The position numbers were made by a program, and so were the translations under genes. Below the pieces are notes generated by a model. That model did no database searches. It worked only from the letters and a program-made list of their open reading frames with translations, and had not been told where the DNA came from. DNA of 64,000 bases, taken from assembly GCF_001632365.1 (NCBI RefSeq), contig NW_024468510.1, forward strand, positions 1,058,074-1,122,073, read 5' to 3'. Source of the DNA: Laetiporus sulphureus 93-53 (taxonomy: Eukaryota > Basidiomycota > Agaricomycetes > Polyporales > Laetiporaceae). Below are positions 11,512 to 23,593 of the stretch, one piece after another (within the stretch, counting starts at the first letter, position 1; every line of letters starts with the position of its first letter).

Positions 11512-11782
11512 GGCGTCTGCGCTCGTGCGAGCTTGAATAATGGATTTCGATGTGTACTGAGATCTCGAACTTGTTGTATATGTATGATAACGTTCGTTTT
11601 GCTCGTTCGGATTGGCCAGGAATTTATATACCTTCGCTGTGTCCTTTACTGGCTAGCTTGCCACATCGGAAATGAAGTTCAGAACCAAGATGAAGGTTGC
11701 AAGTTTCTATGGCTACAACGAATGAAACGAGAACCCGTCCAAGAAGACCAACTTGAACCACAACAATGAACATTGTACTGGC

Positions 11783-14309
11783 TCACAACACCTCCTTCTC
11801 CAGCGCCCCGGTCAGATTCTTCTCGTCGTCTTCCTTCTCGCTCTTCTCGCCCGCTCCTTCTTCTTGTCTTGCTTGCTCTCCATCCCTTTGTTCAGCGCGC
11901 ATCCGCTTCTCCCTGCGCTCCATGTACCACACAAAGAAGGTGACGAGAAGCGTCGCGAGGCCCGTGCCGATCATGGCCCACATGCCCTTGTGGAAGCGTG
12001 GAGCGTCCGTCGCGGGGTAGAAGATGAGCGGCCACCAGGCATTGATGGCATTGTTCCACATGCTGCGGATGGCGAGATGAGGGCAACGTGAGAGGAAGAG
12101 AGGGTGCAAAAGAAAAGAGAAGACACACTTCATAGATGCGAGGACAATTGCGCGTTCTTGATCATCGTCGTAACATATCTGGTTGGCCCACCTGCACACA
12201 CGGTCCTTAGAGGTCTATAGTATCTCCGGTCTAATAGCAGATACGCACGCAAACGTCGTCGCCTGACCCGTATAACTCGCCCCCGCCAAGTCTACCGTCC
12301 ATAGATCAGCACCGAGCACAGATCTCAAGACCTTCCACAAGCATGCTACTCACAATATGCAAAGAACTTCAGTCCCGTGGGGCTGCTCCACACCAATAAA
12401 CAAATGCTTGCGACGATCACCGCCAGAGACATGTACACCAGCACAGGCCACCGCGCGCGCGAGCGTGTCGCGTCGGTCCACGTCGCGCAGACGAGCGTCG
12501 ACGCGATGCCTAAGGCGGTCACACCGCACGGGTAGTAATCTGCCACATTGCAGAGCACGCGATCAGTCATACGCAGCGCGCAAGATGGACACGAAGCTGG
12601 GACGCACCGATTTCCTCGACGGAGTATCCCCCGATTGCTGCGAGCCACTGGCCCATGAGGTTGTTTGAGCCAAAGCTCTCGGTCTCTCCGGATACGGCGA
12701 ACTGTGTGTGGTAGAGCTTGTCGTGAGCGAAACGGAAAATTGCCTGCAGTGCCAGGCGAGGAAGCCAATACGCACAAGCAGACTGCATCCATACCACCGC
12801 CAGCGGCTCAGCACCCTCCTCGCGAGATCCCATGTGGGGCGTCCGTGTGCGCCGATTCTGCGAGCACTCTCCGAATTCGATGCTGAGTCGAATGCACTAG
12901 CGGATTTGCTCGGTTCGAGGCGCGTGCAAGCGAGCTGGCGTTCCTGCAGCACAACTTAATACATCAGAATTCACGTCGAGAATTGGAGAAAAACAGGGCT
13001 ATCAAGACGTGCGAACCTCTTCGGTGAGATAGAATGCCTGTGTGGTGGCAGGGACGTCCGGGAAGACGAGGAATCCATAGAGCGCGATAGGTACCGTGAT
13101 CACACCGTCAATGATGAACCTGTGCAGCATCACTTCAGTATCACTGGCTTAACGCAAAGCTTGCGTAAAGACGCACAACCAGCGCCAGCCGCTCCGGCCA
13201 TCTGCACCGTTGAGATGCCTGGAAAGCACATGTATCAGCCGAAAACTATCTCGGTTCATATAAGATGCACTGAACAGACTGGTACACTGCAGCCTGGAGT
13301 ACGCCGGAGAACCTGATCGTCCGCAACTCGGTCAAGACGTCCTCTCAACACCAGGCAGAGGGCGACGTACAGGGTACCGATCAGACCTGAGCTGGTGAAG
13401 ATGCCGGAGCGCTTTCCGAGCTCGCCCGTCTTATACCACCTGCAAGCACATAGATGTTCAGTGTCTCACAAAATACATTCGCAGAAGCAACACGAACGAT
13501 CCGAGAATATAATGCGTGCCCGCGAACGTGGATGCTTCGGTGATGCCTTGCAAGAAGCGAATCGCATAAAGCTGAAATGGAGGGTTGCAGTGTCAGTCAG
13601 GTGGATTGGTATACAGAAGATGCACTAGACAAACCTGGTGGACAGTCTTCACAGTACTTGAGCTGTCATAGAGAATCAATATCAGATCTTCCACAAACTG
13701 ACGGCCTTTTCGGGCAGCATACCAGAAAGTGAAAACACCCCATGCAATCTGCGTAGTCGGCAACCAGATGCGTGGGGAGACCACTTGCAGCATGAGGATA
13801 TCTGTGGCCCACAGGCATACAGTGAAAACCTGTCTCTGAGAGCAGAAAGGGGAAACTTACTCGGAATCATGCCGATGATGTAGCCACAGGTGAACATGGT
13901 GTTGACTTTCTGTTGCATTGGTAGGCCTTTAGGATAGTGGCTCGGTGCTAGGAGGATTGCAAACGTACATTGTACTCATCTCCATACATGTGAAGTTCCT
14001 CCTTCATACCAGAAACATATGCATTTGCTACATTACTCCCATCGAGATCTAAGTCGATCAGTTCGTGGATGAACGCCCGGACGAAAGGAATACTTTGTCA
14101 CGGAAGAGAGCTCACAGGTGGTGAAGTACTGCACACAGCATGTCAATGGTTATCGTGCGCAATCGAACAGACGCGCAGTGTAGACTGAATACCATGAGAC
14201 AGCAATAAGACAAGATAAACCAATCGATCTTGAGCAACAGTGCCCTCTCCGCCTTCGTCTCCGGAATATCACCCCATACGAACATCCGGACTTTGCGCAA
14301 TGATAACAT
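11783..14309 (-). CDS. MFS transporter, pantothenate/allantoate permease type, copy 1
   Basis: A multi-exon gene (about a dozen introns) of the anion:cation symporter family of the major facilitator superfamily, which includes fungal Liz1/Fen2 pantothenate and Dal5 allantoate permeases; the substrate is unknown. Recognisable blocks in order: VWGDIPETKAERALLLKIDW, SNVANAYVSGMKEELHMYG, TMFTCGYIIGMIP, RIWLPTTQIAWGVFTFW, the EASTFAGTHYILGSWYK block, GRSGWRWLFIIDGVIT, FGSNNLMGQWL, WANQICYDDDQERAIVLAS and AWWPLIFYPATDAP. The C-terminus is charged and cytosolic. The ATG at 14309 is chosen because the same start is usable in copy 2; an upstream in-frame-looking segment (ATG at 14505) could extend it. 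In the usual YLDRSN block this copy reads YLDGSN. Sits on the minus strand between two plus-strand genes. Confidence 0.82.
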
Positions 14310-14848
14310 ATCACTTGTCGAGATCGTGACAAAACTCTAGCGTCACCCGAACAACTTTACTGTTAGCCGGTTTCGTCGAAGCAAGCAGGAGATTGTCAGA
14401 GTCAAGACGAGCTTCCATCGAGCGTTTATACATCTCTTCGTCCGACTCTGAATCGCGCAATACGGACGGAAATGACACGGGGGCGCCTCCCCACAGAGAA
14501 TCCATGACACGAGAAAGACAAAACATGCGGCAATCTGACGGCGTCGCACAGACAGGCGCCCGTATCACATGGGACATTTGCGAACTTCATAATGATGGAT
14601 AGCGGGCCGCACGCTAGAGCTATCAGTGTAGAGGTGCGTACTAGACGGTATGCTGCTGCCCAGCAACGACCAGCATGTCTGTGGCTCAAGACGGTTTATG
14701 GCCGAGCACCCTGCAGGCTAGTGCGAAAGTCACCGCATCCTGCACCGTGCACGCTGCAGTGGCATCGGCCGCTCGATCAGAACCAAATCCGCGAAGTTGG
14801 TAGACCACCTTGATGTCGTGCACGATAAGTACATTGTGGCCGCCTCGA
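14310..14848. other. Spacer with transporter 5' region and relic UPRT promoter
   Basis: Left part: upstream region of MFS copy 1, with a possible extra N-terminal exon (ATG at 14505, beginning MDSLWGG). Right part: sequence similar to the UPRT promoter at 18360-18690. UPRT exon 1 itself is missing here. Confidence 0.6.
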
Positions 14849-15020
14849 TAGGGTCTGTGTCCCCGCTTGTAAATGCCCGCATAGTGTGTTGTGTTTAACG
14901 AACATTATCACTGTTAGGGGATCCATAACATCAGCCTCACAGTGTTGGGCATTGAAGCCACTCGCGGTCTGGAAGAGAGCAGTTCACTGGGGTGAACCGC
15001 TGTGTCTTCGCGCCCCTCTC
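14849..15020 (+). pseudogene. Truncated uracil phosphoribosyltransferase relic
   Basis: Matches UPRT intron 1, exon 2 and the start of intron 2 of the intact gene at 18751-19811. Exon 1 is absent. The exon 2 relic (14918-14991) is 74 bp against 72 bp in the intact gene because of a 3 bp insertion and a 1 bp loss, so its frame is broken. The relic stops abruptly at the duplication junction near 15020. Confidence 0.85.
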
Positions 15021-15102
15021 GTGCATGAGAAGCGGCCGACGTAGTTCAAGGAATAAATACGCAGAGTGCAGACGACGGACTGGGTGGATGGCATGTAGGG
15101 CG
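15021..15102 (+). pseudogene. Relic of the 3' end of the ubiquitin-like gene
   Basis: Corresponds to 11434-11511, the last codons of the intact ubiquitin-like protein gene. The copy has a TGG-to-TAG change and a TAC-to-TAA change, so it cannot code. It marks the left edge of duplication unit 2. Confidence 0.85.
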
Positions 15103-15371
15103 TCTGCGCTCGTGCAAGCTTGAATAATGGATTTCGATGTGTACTGAGATCTCGAACTTGTTGTATATGCATGATGACGTTCGTTTTGCTCGTTCGGATT
15201 GGCCAGGAATCTTATATACCTTCGCTGTGTCCTTTACTGGCTGACTTGCATCGGAGATGAAGTTCAGAACCAAGGTGAAGGTTGCAAGTTTCTATGGCTA
15301 CAATTAATGAGTGACATGAGAACCCAGCCAAGAAGGCCAACTTGAACCACAGCAATGAACAATCTACCGGC

Positions 15372-17901
15372 TCACAACCCCTCCTTCTCCAGAGCCCTCA
15401 CGCTCTTCTCGTCGTCTTCCTTCTCACCCTTCTCGCCCGCTCCTTCTTGTCTTGCTTGCTCTCCATCCCTTTGTTCAGCGCGCATCCGCCTCTCCCTGCG
15501 CTCCATGTACCACACGAAGAACGTGACGAGGAGCGTCGCGAGGCCCGTGCCGATCATGGCCCACATACCTTTGTGAAAGCGCGGAGCGTCCGTCGCGGGG
15601 TAGAAGATGAGCGGCCACCAGGCGTTGATGACATTGTTCCACATACTGCGGATGGCGAGGTGGGGGTAACGTGAGAGGAAGGGGAGGGTACAAAAGAAGA
15701 GGCGACACACTTCATAGATGCGAGGACAATTGCGCGTTCTTGATCATCGTCGTAACATATCTGGTTGGCCCACCTGCATACAGGGTCATTACATATCTGT
15801 AATAATTCCGATCTAATAACTGGACACGCACGCAAACGTCGTCGCCTGACCCGAATAACTCGCCCCCGCCAAATCTACCACCCATGAATCAGCATCAAGA
15901 ACAGATCTCAAGATATCCACCAACGCGCCACTCACAATATGCAAAGAACTTCAGCCCCGTGGCGCTGCTCCACACCAATAAACAAATACTCGCGACGATC
16001 ACCGCCAGAGACATGTACACCAGCACAGGCCACCGCGCGCGCGAGCGTGTCCCGTCTGTCCACGTCGCGCAGACGAGCGTCGACGCGATGCCCACCGCGG
16101 TCACGCCACACGGATAGTAATCTGTAATATTGCAGAATCCGTGATCAGTCACACGCGGCGCGTAGGATGGACACGAAGGTAGTGCGCACCGATCTCCTCG
16201 ACGGAGTATCCCCCGACCGCCGCGAGCCACTGGCCCATGAGGTTGTTGGAGCCGAAGCTTTCGGTCTCTCCCGATACAGCGAACTGTGCGCAGTGAAACT
16301 CCCGTTGGCGATCGAAGTCCACATTGAATAAGTACTACGTACGAGGAGACTGCATCCATACCACCGCCAGCGGCTTAGCACCCTCTTTGCGAGGTCCCAT
16401 GTTGGGCGTCCGTGTGCGCCAACTCTGCGAGTACTCTCCGAAACCGATGCTGAGTCGAATGAACTAGTGATTTTGCTCAGTTCGAGGCGCGTGCAAGCGA
16501 GTTGGCGTTCCTTCAGCACAATTGATATATTAGAATTCACGTCAAGAACTGGAGAAAACAGGAGCCATCAAGACATACAAACCTCTTCGGTGAGATAGAA
16601 TGCTTGTGTGGTGGCAGGGACGTCCGGGAAGACGAGAAATCCGTAGAGCGCAATAGGCAGGGTGATCACGCCGTCGATGATGAACCTGCGCAACATCACT
16701 TCAGTATCACTGGCGTGATGCAAAGCTAGCGTAAGGACGCACAACCAACGCCAGCCGCTCCGGCCATCTGCGCCGTTGAGATGCCTGGCAAGGACATGTG
16801 TCAGTTGAAAACTGTCTCGGCTCATATAAGATGTACTGAACGAACTGGTACACTGCAGCTTGCAGTACGCCGGAGAACCTGATCGTCCGCGATTCGGTCA
16901 ATACGTCCTCGCAATACGACCCAGGGGGGAGGGGCAAGGGAGGGACGTACAATGTGCCGATAAGACCTGAACTAGTGAATATGCCGGAGCGCTTCCCTAG
17001 CTCGCCCGTTTTGTACCACCTGCAAGCATATAGATGTTCAGTGTCTCGCAGAAAATGTTCGCAGAAGCAACACGAACGATCCAAGAATATAATGCGTGCC
17101 AACGAACGTGGATGCCTCGGTAACGCCTTGGAAGAAGCGGATCGCATAAAGCTAAGATGGCGGGTTGCAGTGTCAGTCATTTGGTTGATGTACAGAAAAT
17201 TGCACTAGACGAACGTGGTGGACGGTCTTTACAGCACTTGAGCTGCCATACAAATTAACATCAGATTTTTTCAGCAAACTGGTAGTATTTCAGAGAGCAC
17301 ACCAGAACGTCAAGACGCCCCATACAATCTGCATAGTCGGCAACCAGATACGCGGGGAAACCACTTGCAGCATGAGATTATCTGTGGATGGGCATATAGT
17401 CAAAACCTGTCTCTGCGGGCTGGAAGAGAAAGCTTACTCGGAATCATGCCGACGATATAGCCACAAGTGAAAATGGTGTTAATTTTCTGTTGCATCGGCA
17501 TGCCTCAGGATCGCGGCTCTCAGTGCTAGGAGGATTGCAAACGCACATTGTACTCATTTCCGTGCATGTGAAGCTCCTCTTTCATGCCAGAAACATATGC
17601 ATTTGCTACGTTACTCCGATCGAGATCTAAGTTGACCAATTCGTGGGTAAATGTTCTGACAAACAACAGGAACACTTTGCCACAGGCCACGGAAAAGAAG
17701 CTCACAATTGGTGAAATACTGCACATAGCAAAGCAATGGTTATCACACGCGCAATCGAACAAATGCGCAATGTAGGGTGAATACCATAAGACAGCAATAC
17801 GACAGAATAAACCAGTCGATCTTGAGGAGCAATGTCCTCTCTGCCTTCGTCTCCGGGATATCACCCCAGATGAACATCCGGACTTTGCGCAAAGATAACA
17901 T
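15372..17901 (-). CDS. MFS transporter, pantothenate/allantoate permease type, copy 2
   Basis: Tandem paralogue of the gene at 11783-14309 with the same exon plan. Blocks seen: VRMFIWGDIPETKAERTLLL, DRSNVANAYVSGMKEELH, TIFTCGYIVGMIP, RIWLPTMQIVWGVLTFW, EASTFVGTHYILGSWYKTG, FAVSGETESFGSNNLMGQWL, WANQICYDDDQERAIVLAS and NVINAWWPLIFYPATDAP. Every exon I followed is open and its splice sites look usable. It keeps the canonical YLDRSN block that copy 1 has changed. The optional upstream exon seen in copy 1 is broken by TAA in this copy (18074-18076), which supports ATG 17901 as the real start, or else marks early decay. Function is inferred from family only. Confidence 0.75.
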
Positions 17902-18750
17902 CTCACTTGTCGAGATCGCGACAAAACTCTAGCGGCAACCAAGAAAGGGCCCGAATAAATTTAGTGCTGGCCGGGATTCGTCTGGGCAAGGAAGCAAGCA
18001 GGAGATGGTCAGAGTCAAGGCGGGATTCCATCGAGCGTTAAATTCCTTTGCAATCTGACTCTGTATCGAGGAACGCGGACGGAAGTAACACGGGGACGCC
18101 TCCCCACAGAGAATCCATAACACGAGAAAGAAAAATCATGCGATCTAACGGCGTCGCACAGACAGGCGCCCGTATCACGTGAGACTTTTTTTTTTTTTGA
18201 ATACAATTTATATCCCGCACGCTGTAACTAAGACAGATAGCGGCTATGCTGATGTCCTGATGTACGACAGTTTGGGGCACAATGGGGAGGACGGAGAGGG
18301 CGTGTAGGTAGGTAGACTAGATGGAGGGGAATGTACTCACGTGAGACGTTTCGTATCATTGGCTTGAGTTGCGACCGTCATGATAGCGGCCCGCATGCTC
18401 AAAGGTAGCCTGAGTTAGTACTTACTACAGTGTGTAGAGGAGCGTGCTACTAGACGGTTTGCAGTGCTGCCCAGTTGCAACGACCAACATGTTTGTGGCT
18501 CAAGCCTACAGTTTATGACCGAGTACCCTGCAGTGTGACTCGGAGCCACCGCTGCGGTGGCAGCGCTCGATCAGAACCGAGTCCGCGAATTTGGTGGCAA
18601 TCACGTTCTAACAGGGGAAACGGCATCAAGGAACGCAAGCTCGGATGATAGACTCGTGCACGATAAGTACATTGCCACCTCGATAGGCTATATAGGCTTC
18701 GTAAACCGTGTCTTGCATCCGCATCCCCTTGCTCTTCTCCTATTCCCATC
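17902..18750. promoter_or_regulatory. Divergent region MFS copy 2 / UPRT
   Basis: Holds the 5' region of MFS copy 2 (with a run of T near 18186-18198) and the UPRT promoter. A TATA-like TATATAGG near 18689 and a C/T-rich stretch (18720-18750) lie just before the UPRT ATG. Homologous to 14310-14848 in unit 1. Confidence 0.5.
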
Positions 18751-19811
18751 ATGCCCGACAACGTCCACGTCCTGAAGCACCCGCTCATCAACACGCGGCT
18801 ATCCCAGCTGCGCCTCACCACAACTGGACCCAAGGAGTTCCGCGAGGTCTGTGTCTCCTTGTAAAGCCCGCATAGTATGTCATGTCCAATGAATACCGTC
18901 ACTTTTAGGGGATCCATAACATCAGTCTCATGTTGGGCATTGAGGCCACTCGTGATCTGGAGGAGGAGCAGTTCACTGGGGTGAGCCGATGTGCCTTCGT
19001 GCTCCCTTTCCAACGCGAGGGGCAATCCGTATCGTTGCTGATAACGAAGTCGAGTCATGTAGCAAACACCTATCGGCTCATTCACGGGTACAACGATCAA
19101 GCATCGGATTGCGCTTGCCCCGGTCTTGCGCGCAGGCATGGGCATGACGGATGCCATGCTAAACTTGTTCCCGTGCGTGTTGCGCTGGGCACTCCTCGGT
19201 GATACCGTTGTTGCCGTTCTCATGACTTGAGCAGAAATGCGCAGGTCCACCACTTAGGTATCTTCAGGGAAAAGACGACCCTCCAGCCTGTGGAGTGTGC
19301 GTGTTCATACGATACAGTGGTCCTACGATAGTAACTGACCGTTGACATCAGATTACTCGAAGCTGCCATCGACTGTAACAGCCGACATCGTGTACCTGCT
19401 GGACCCGCTGATTGCGACAGGAGGCACAGCATGTGCAGCGTTGCAGATGTTACTTGATTGGGGCGTGCCCAGTGTGTCTGCCAAAACCTTTGTCACGTTC
19501 GAGGGGCTTACATTTCTGCAGTCAAGCGCATCAAACTACTTTGCATCCTCGCGTCTCAGACTGGCTTGAAACGTGTAGCGACGGAATCCCCCGACCTTGA
19601 GGTAAGCATCTCGCGCGCGTATCCAGTGGACAGTCACTGACTTGACGTAGATCTGGGTATCCTCTGTTGACCCTGAGCTGACGAGCCGTGGTTTGATCTC
19701 TCCCGGGTTGGGCGACACTGTAAGAACTCGTTCTCTTTGCTTTCTTGTGACATAGTTCTGATTGCGTGGATGCTGCAGGGTGATCGTTTGTACAACACGC
19801 TGAAAGATTGA
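18751..19811 (+). CDS. FUR1: Uracil phosphoribosyltransferase
   Basis: UPRT makes UMP from uracil and PRPP (pyrimidine salvage). Eight exons (18751-18846, 18909-18980, 19063-19172, 19235-19296, 19352-19471, 19522-19601, 19651-19719, 19779-19811) close exactly to 213 aa, close to yeast Fur1. Features: N-terminal VHVLKHPLINTRLSQLR, FTGTTIKHRIALAPVLRAGM, HHLGIFREKTTLQPVEYYSK, the PRPP loop DPLIATGGTACAAL, LLCILASQTGLKRV, and the uracil-binding C-terminus ISPGLGDTGDRLYNTLKD. All catalytic landmarks are present, so this is the functional copy; a relic lies at 14849-15020. Confidence 0.93.
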
Positions 19812-20215
19812 AGGTCATTATGACATTACCCCATAGACAATAAGCATCTGAAAAGACCCACTCGCTGTAAAAACCGCATCTGTGGTGATGTACTTACTTA
19901 GTAGTAATATATAAATCCTCTTGCAATGACTCTGCTTCAGGGCTACTCGCCTCCCATCGCGAACGGAATAGTGATGAGACGTAGACGAGCTCATTTCCGA
20001 ATGGTTTCGAAAGAACACCATGATGGCGTTATTCCACCAGCGGAAAACGCTGCCTTGGATGAGTCACGTGCAGAGCTTTCCCATGTCGCCATCCTCGCAT
20101 AATCGTCCTGCCTTCCGTCCGCCTTCCGATCGCTCTTCCGTGCATAAGAGTGAAAAAAATACATTCACCATGTTCTCAACGGAGGCTCCGTATCATACCT
20201 TTTCCTCCTCGCAAA
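19812..20215. other. Intergenic: UPRT 3' / MET10 promoter
   Basis: About 400 bp between two plus-strand genes. It holds the UPRT 3' UTR and the sulfite-reductase promoter, including TGAGTCACGTG (listed separately). No supported ORF. Confidence 0.6.
20060..20070 (+). promoter_or_regulatory. Overlapping Gcn4-type and Cbf1-type sites upstream of MET10
   Basis: The 11-mer TGAGTCACGTG lies 146 bp before the MET10 ATG. It combines TGAGTCA (the Gcn4/CpcA amino-acid-control site) with TCACGTG (the Cbf1-Met4 sulfur-control site). Both regulators act on MET genes in yeast; action here is inferred. Confidence 0.45.
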
Positions 20216-23200
20216 ATGTCCGCTGTTGAGCGATCCGGAACTTCCACGCCGCTCTCATCGACGAGCACACTCTCCGTCCCGACCTCGCCGAAGCTCCAGG
20301 CTGAGCTGCTGAAGGAAAAAGACGTCGCGATCAAGAGCGCACTCATCTCCGCATCCACCGCCGTAGAGTTCATCGCGTCGCGCGCGAGCTCCAGCTCGTC
20401 CGTCTTCGTCTACGACCTCGCAGAGCATGTCGGGTTTGGTTCCTTCACCAAATCCTGGGCGGGCTCCGGCAGCGACGTCGCGTCTGTTATCAGCCTGCAG
20501 ACGAGGGCGGGTGCGGGCCTGAGTCTTGTCGGGAGGCTCTCGCAGGGAACGAGCAAGGATGCGGCGAGAGGTGCGGTCCTCACTGCGTACACTACCCCAT
20601 CCGGCCTGGCTGCTATGGTGCAGTCACTCTCGTATCTCCCCTCGCCCACCGCGAGCAGCAGATTGATCCTCCAAGTCCCGACCGTCACGCCCGTCGGCGA
20701 AAGCTTCGCACTGTCGCCCACACTCGCGTCCTTCACACCAGCGCTCGCGATCCTCCCGGAGAGCTTCGCCGTGATCCTCTCAGCAACCCCGCGCGAGACC
20801 GTAGACCTCACCACGCTCTCGTACAAGCTGACCGACTCTCACGTCATCCATTTATTCGACCATCACAGCGCGGCGCGCGAAACCGGCCATGTCGTCACTC
20901 CCACCCTACCCGAACCCGAGCCGGGCCTCTCTGTGAAGGAGGGTCTGAGCAAGGCGGGGTATAGCGCCTTCGACTATGCCGGCGACCGTGACGCCAGCAC
21001 TGTCCTCGTCCTTCTGAATGGGCCTCTCGCCCTCGCCGCTAAGGCGTTCGCGTCCCGCGTCTCCGGGTTGGGTGTCCTCGTCGTGCGCATGCTCCGCCCA
21101 TGGGACGAAGAGGCCCTCCGCGCCGCACTCCCTGCTTCCGTCAAGCGCATTCATGTCCTGGACGACGTCCCCACCGAATCCGCCCAGGGCGCGCTGTACA
21201 TGGACGTCTTCTCGTCCTTGCTCGACCCGCTCAGCCCCGGCCCCATCGTCAAGTCGCATCGCATCGTCCCCAGGCGCACGCAGGAGTTCCTCGAGAAGCC
21301 GGCCACGTTCGCTGAATTTGTGTCCGAGCTTGCGCAGGTCAAGATTGCGCCGGCGCTGGGGCCCAACACAGGGAAGAAAGTCGTGTTCTTCAGCACCCCG
21401 GGCTCGCCGCTGTCCTCGCTCCCGCGTGCAGTGGAGCAGACTTTCGTGGTTCGCAACGTCCTCTCGGCGCGTCTGCTTACCGAGTACGACGTCTTCTCCA
21501 AGCCGGGCGGTATTGCGGCAGACCGCCTCGTTCTTTCGCGGAAGGACGACACAGCGCCGTATGTCCCTGTATCTCTCGCCCTCCCGCTAACACCGGAGAG
21601 TGCCGGCGAGGCGGACTTTGTCGCGGTTCTTGACCAAGCACTCCTCAAGTCGCATGCAATTGTCTCGCACGCTGTCCGTGGCGCTCCTGTCCTCGTGGCT
21701 ACTTCGTGGACTGCGGAGGAGCTAGTCTCCAGCCTGCCACCCTCGACGATCTCTATCATCCGCGAGAGGAAGCTGCGCGTCTGCACCATCGACCCGAAGG
21801 CTCTCGTTGCGAGCACTGGTGAGAGCGATCCAGCGGCGTTGGAGGCGCTCGAGAACGCCGTGCTGCAGGTCGCATTCCTCCGCTTGTACCTGGGAGGGGC
21901 TGCCAGCGAAGAGCTGGTCATCAAGCTTGTTCGCGCTACCGTCGGCGATCTCGTGCAGGGCGTGTCCCTCGCGAAGTTGGGTGACTGGGCGTGGAATGGT
22001 CTCGTCGAAGTGGAGATCCCTCCGCCTGAGCAGACCGACGAAGCTGAAACCTCGAAGGCTACCGAGCTCAAGAATTTTACGTTTAACGCCATCGCCGTCG
22101 AAACGGACGAGGGCGAGACCGTCGTCAACGGCGCGCGCCTCGGGTCATGGCACGACGCTGCGAAGCACATCATTTTCCCCTCGGCCTTCACGCCGCCCGA
22201 TTTGCAGTCCTCCTCCTCGTACGACGACCCGCACGCGCGCAACCCTGCACTGCATCCCGAGGTGTCCGACCGGACGTACCTCGTCACCTGCACGGTGAAC
22301 CGGCGGCTGACGCCGCTCGACTACGACCGGAACGTGTTCCATCTCGAGTTCGACACGCGCGGGACAGGGCTCAAGTACGAGATCGGCGAGGCGCTCGGCG
22401 TGCACGGGTGGAACGACGCGGACGAGGTGCTCGAGTTCTGCGCGTGGTACGGCGTCGACCCGAACAGGCTCATCACGATCCCCGTCCCGACCTCGGACGG
22501 CACGCGCATGCACACGCGCACGGTGTTCCAGGCGCTCCAGCAGCAAGTCGACCTGTTCGGCAAGCCGGGCAAGCAGTTCTACACGGAGCTTGCGGAGTAT
22601 GCGACGCAGAAGGGCGAGAAGTATGCGTTGCGGTTCATTGGCAGCCCCGAGGGTTCGGCGACGTTTAAGAAGCTGAGCGAGAAGGACACGGTGACGTTCG
22701 CGGATGTGCTGAGGAGGTATCCCAGCGCGAGGCCGGGAGTCGAGGTGCTGTGCGAGCTCGTGGGCGATATTAAGCCGAGGCATTATAGTATCGCGAGTGC
22801 GCAGGCTGTTGTTGGTGACCAGATTGATCTATTGGTCGTTGCTGTGGATTGGGCGACGCCAACGGGTACGTATGCCTTGTGTACTGCATGTGAGACGATG
22901 CTCAAGATTGTCCTTCCGTAGGCACTCCTCGCTATGGTCAGTGCACGAGGTATCTCGCAGGGCTTAAGCCTGGCCAGAAGGTTACTGTCTCCCTCAGGCC
23001 GAGCGTCATGAAGGTAAGAACGCGGCAAGCCGGTCGTCAGATCTTTGGCTGACGTCGTCCTGCAGCTTCCTCCAGACAACATGCAGCCCATTATCATGGC
23101 CGGTCTCGGTACTGGCGCTGCACCCTTCCGCGCGTTCCTGCAGTATCGCGCCTGGCTCATGTCGCAGGACATCCCAGTCGGACCGACGTACTACTACTTC

Positions 23201-23593
23201 GGCTCGCGTCATCGGTCGCAGGAGTATCTGTACGGCGAGGAGCTAGAAGCATTCCTGACTGATGGTGTGATCACGAAGGCGGGACTGGCGTTCTCGCGGG
23301 ATGGGCCGCACAAGGTGTACATTCAGCACAAAATGAAGGAGGACGCGGATGACCTGGCGCGGATGCTGTGGGACGATAACGGCGTGTTCTATTTGTGCGG
23401 GCCGACGTGGCCTGTGCCGGATGTGTATGAAGCGTTGGTGGGGGCACTGGTGAAGAGGACGGGTCAGGATGCGACGCGGTCGGGTGCATTCCTGGAGGGC
23501 TTGAAGGAGGAGGAGCGCTACGTCCTTGAGGTGAGCGTGATTTACTCTTTGGGTGACATTGCCTTGCTGATGCGTTGTTCACAGGTGTACTAA
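20216..23593 (+). CDS. MET10: Sulfite reductase (NADPH) flavoprotein alpha component
   Basis: Sulfite reductase alpha passes electrons from NADPH through FAD to the sulfite-reducing beta subunit, giving sulfide for Cys/Met synthesis. Four exons (20216-22865, 22922-23013, 23066-23530, 23585-23593) close to 1071 aa, the size of the fungal protein. The first two thirds carry the pyruvate-ferredoxin-oxidoreductase-like region known in Met10. The C-terminal third is the ferredoxin-NADP reductase module: the FAD-binding domain with RHYSIASAQ, then GLGTGAAPFRAFLQYRAW and YYFGSRHRSQEYLYGEEL, and the nicotinamide-binding YLCGPTWPVPDVYEAL. The last exon codes only VY. ATG 20216 (MSAVERSG) is preferred to the upstream in-frame ATG at 20150. 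Confidence 0.93.

Larger units (their letters stand above)
11434..15020. repeat. Segmental tandem duplication A, unit 1
   Basis: Unit 1 carries the end of the ubiquitin-like gene, MFS transporter copy 1 and a truncated UPRT relic. It aligns along its length with 15021 to about 19010, including introns and intergenic DNA. The junction is sharp near 15020/15021, where UPRT intron-2-like sequence passes directly into ubiquitin-like-gene 3' sequence. Confidence 0.85.
15021..19010. repeat. Segmental tandem duplication A, unit 2
   Basis: Unit 2 begins with the ubiquitin-like-gene relic, carries MFS transporter copy 2 and ends inside intron 2 of the intact UPRT gene. It aligns with 11434-15020. It is about 0.4 kb longer, partly because UPRT exon 1 and its flank are retained here. 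Confidence 0.82.

Noticed and set aside
21151..22783. Long minus-strand and alternative-frame ORFs inside MET10
   Set aside because: GC-rich shadow frames of a clear coding exon.
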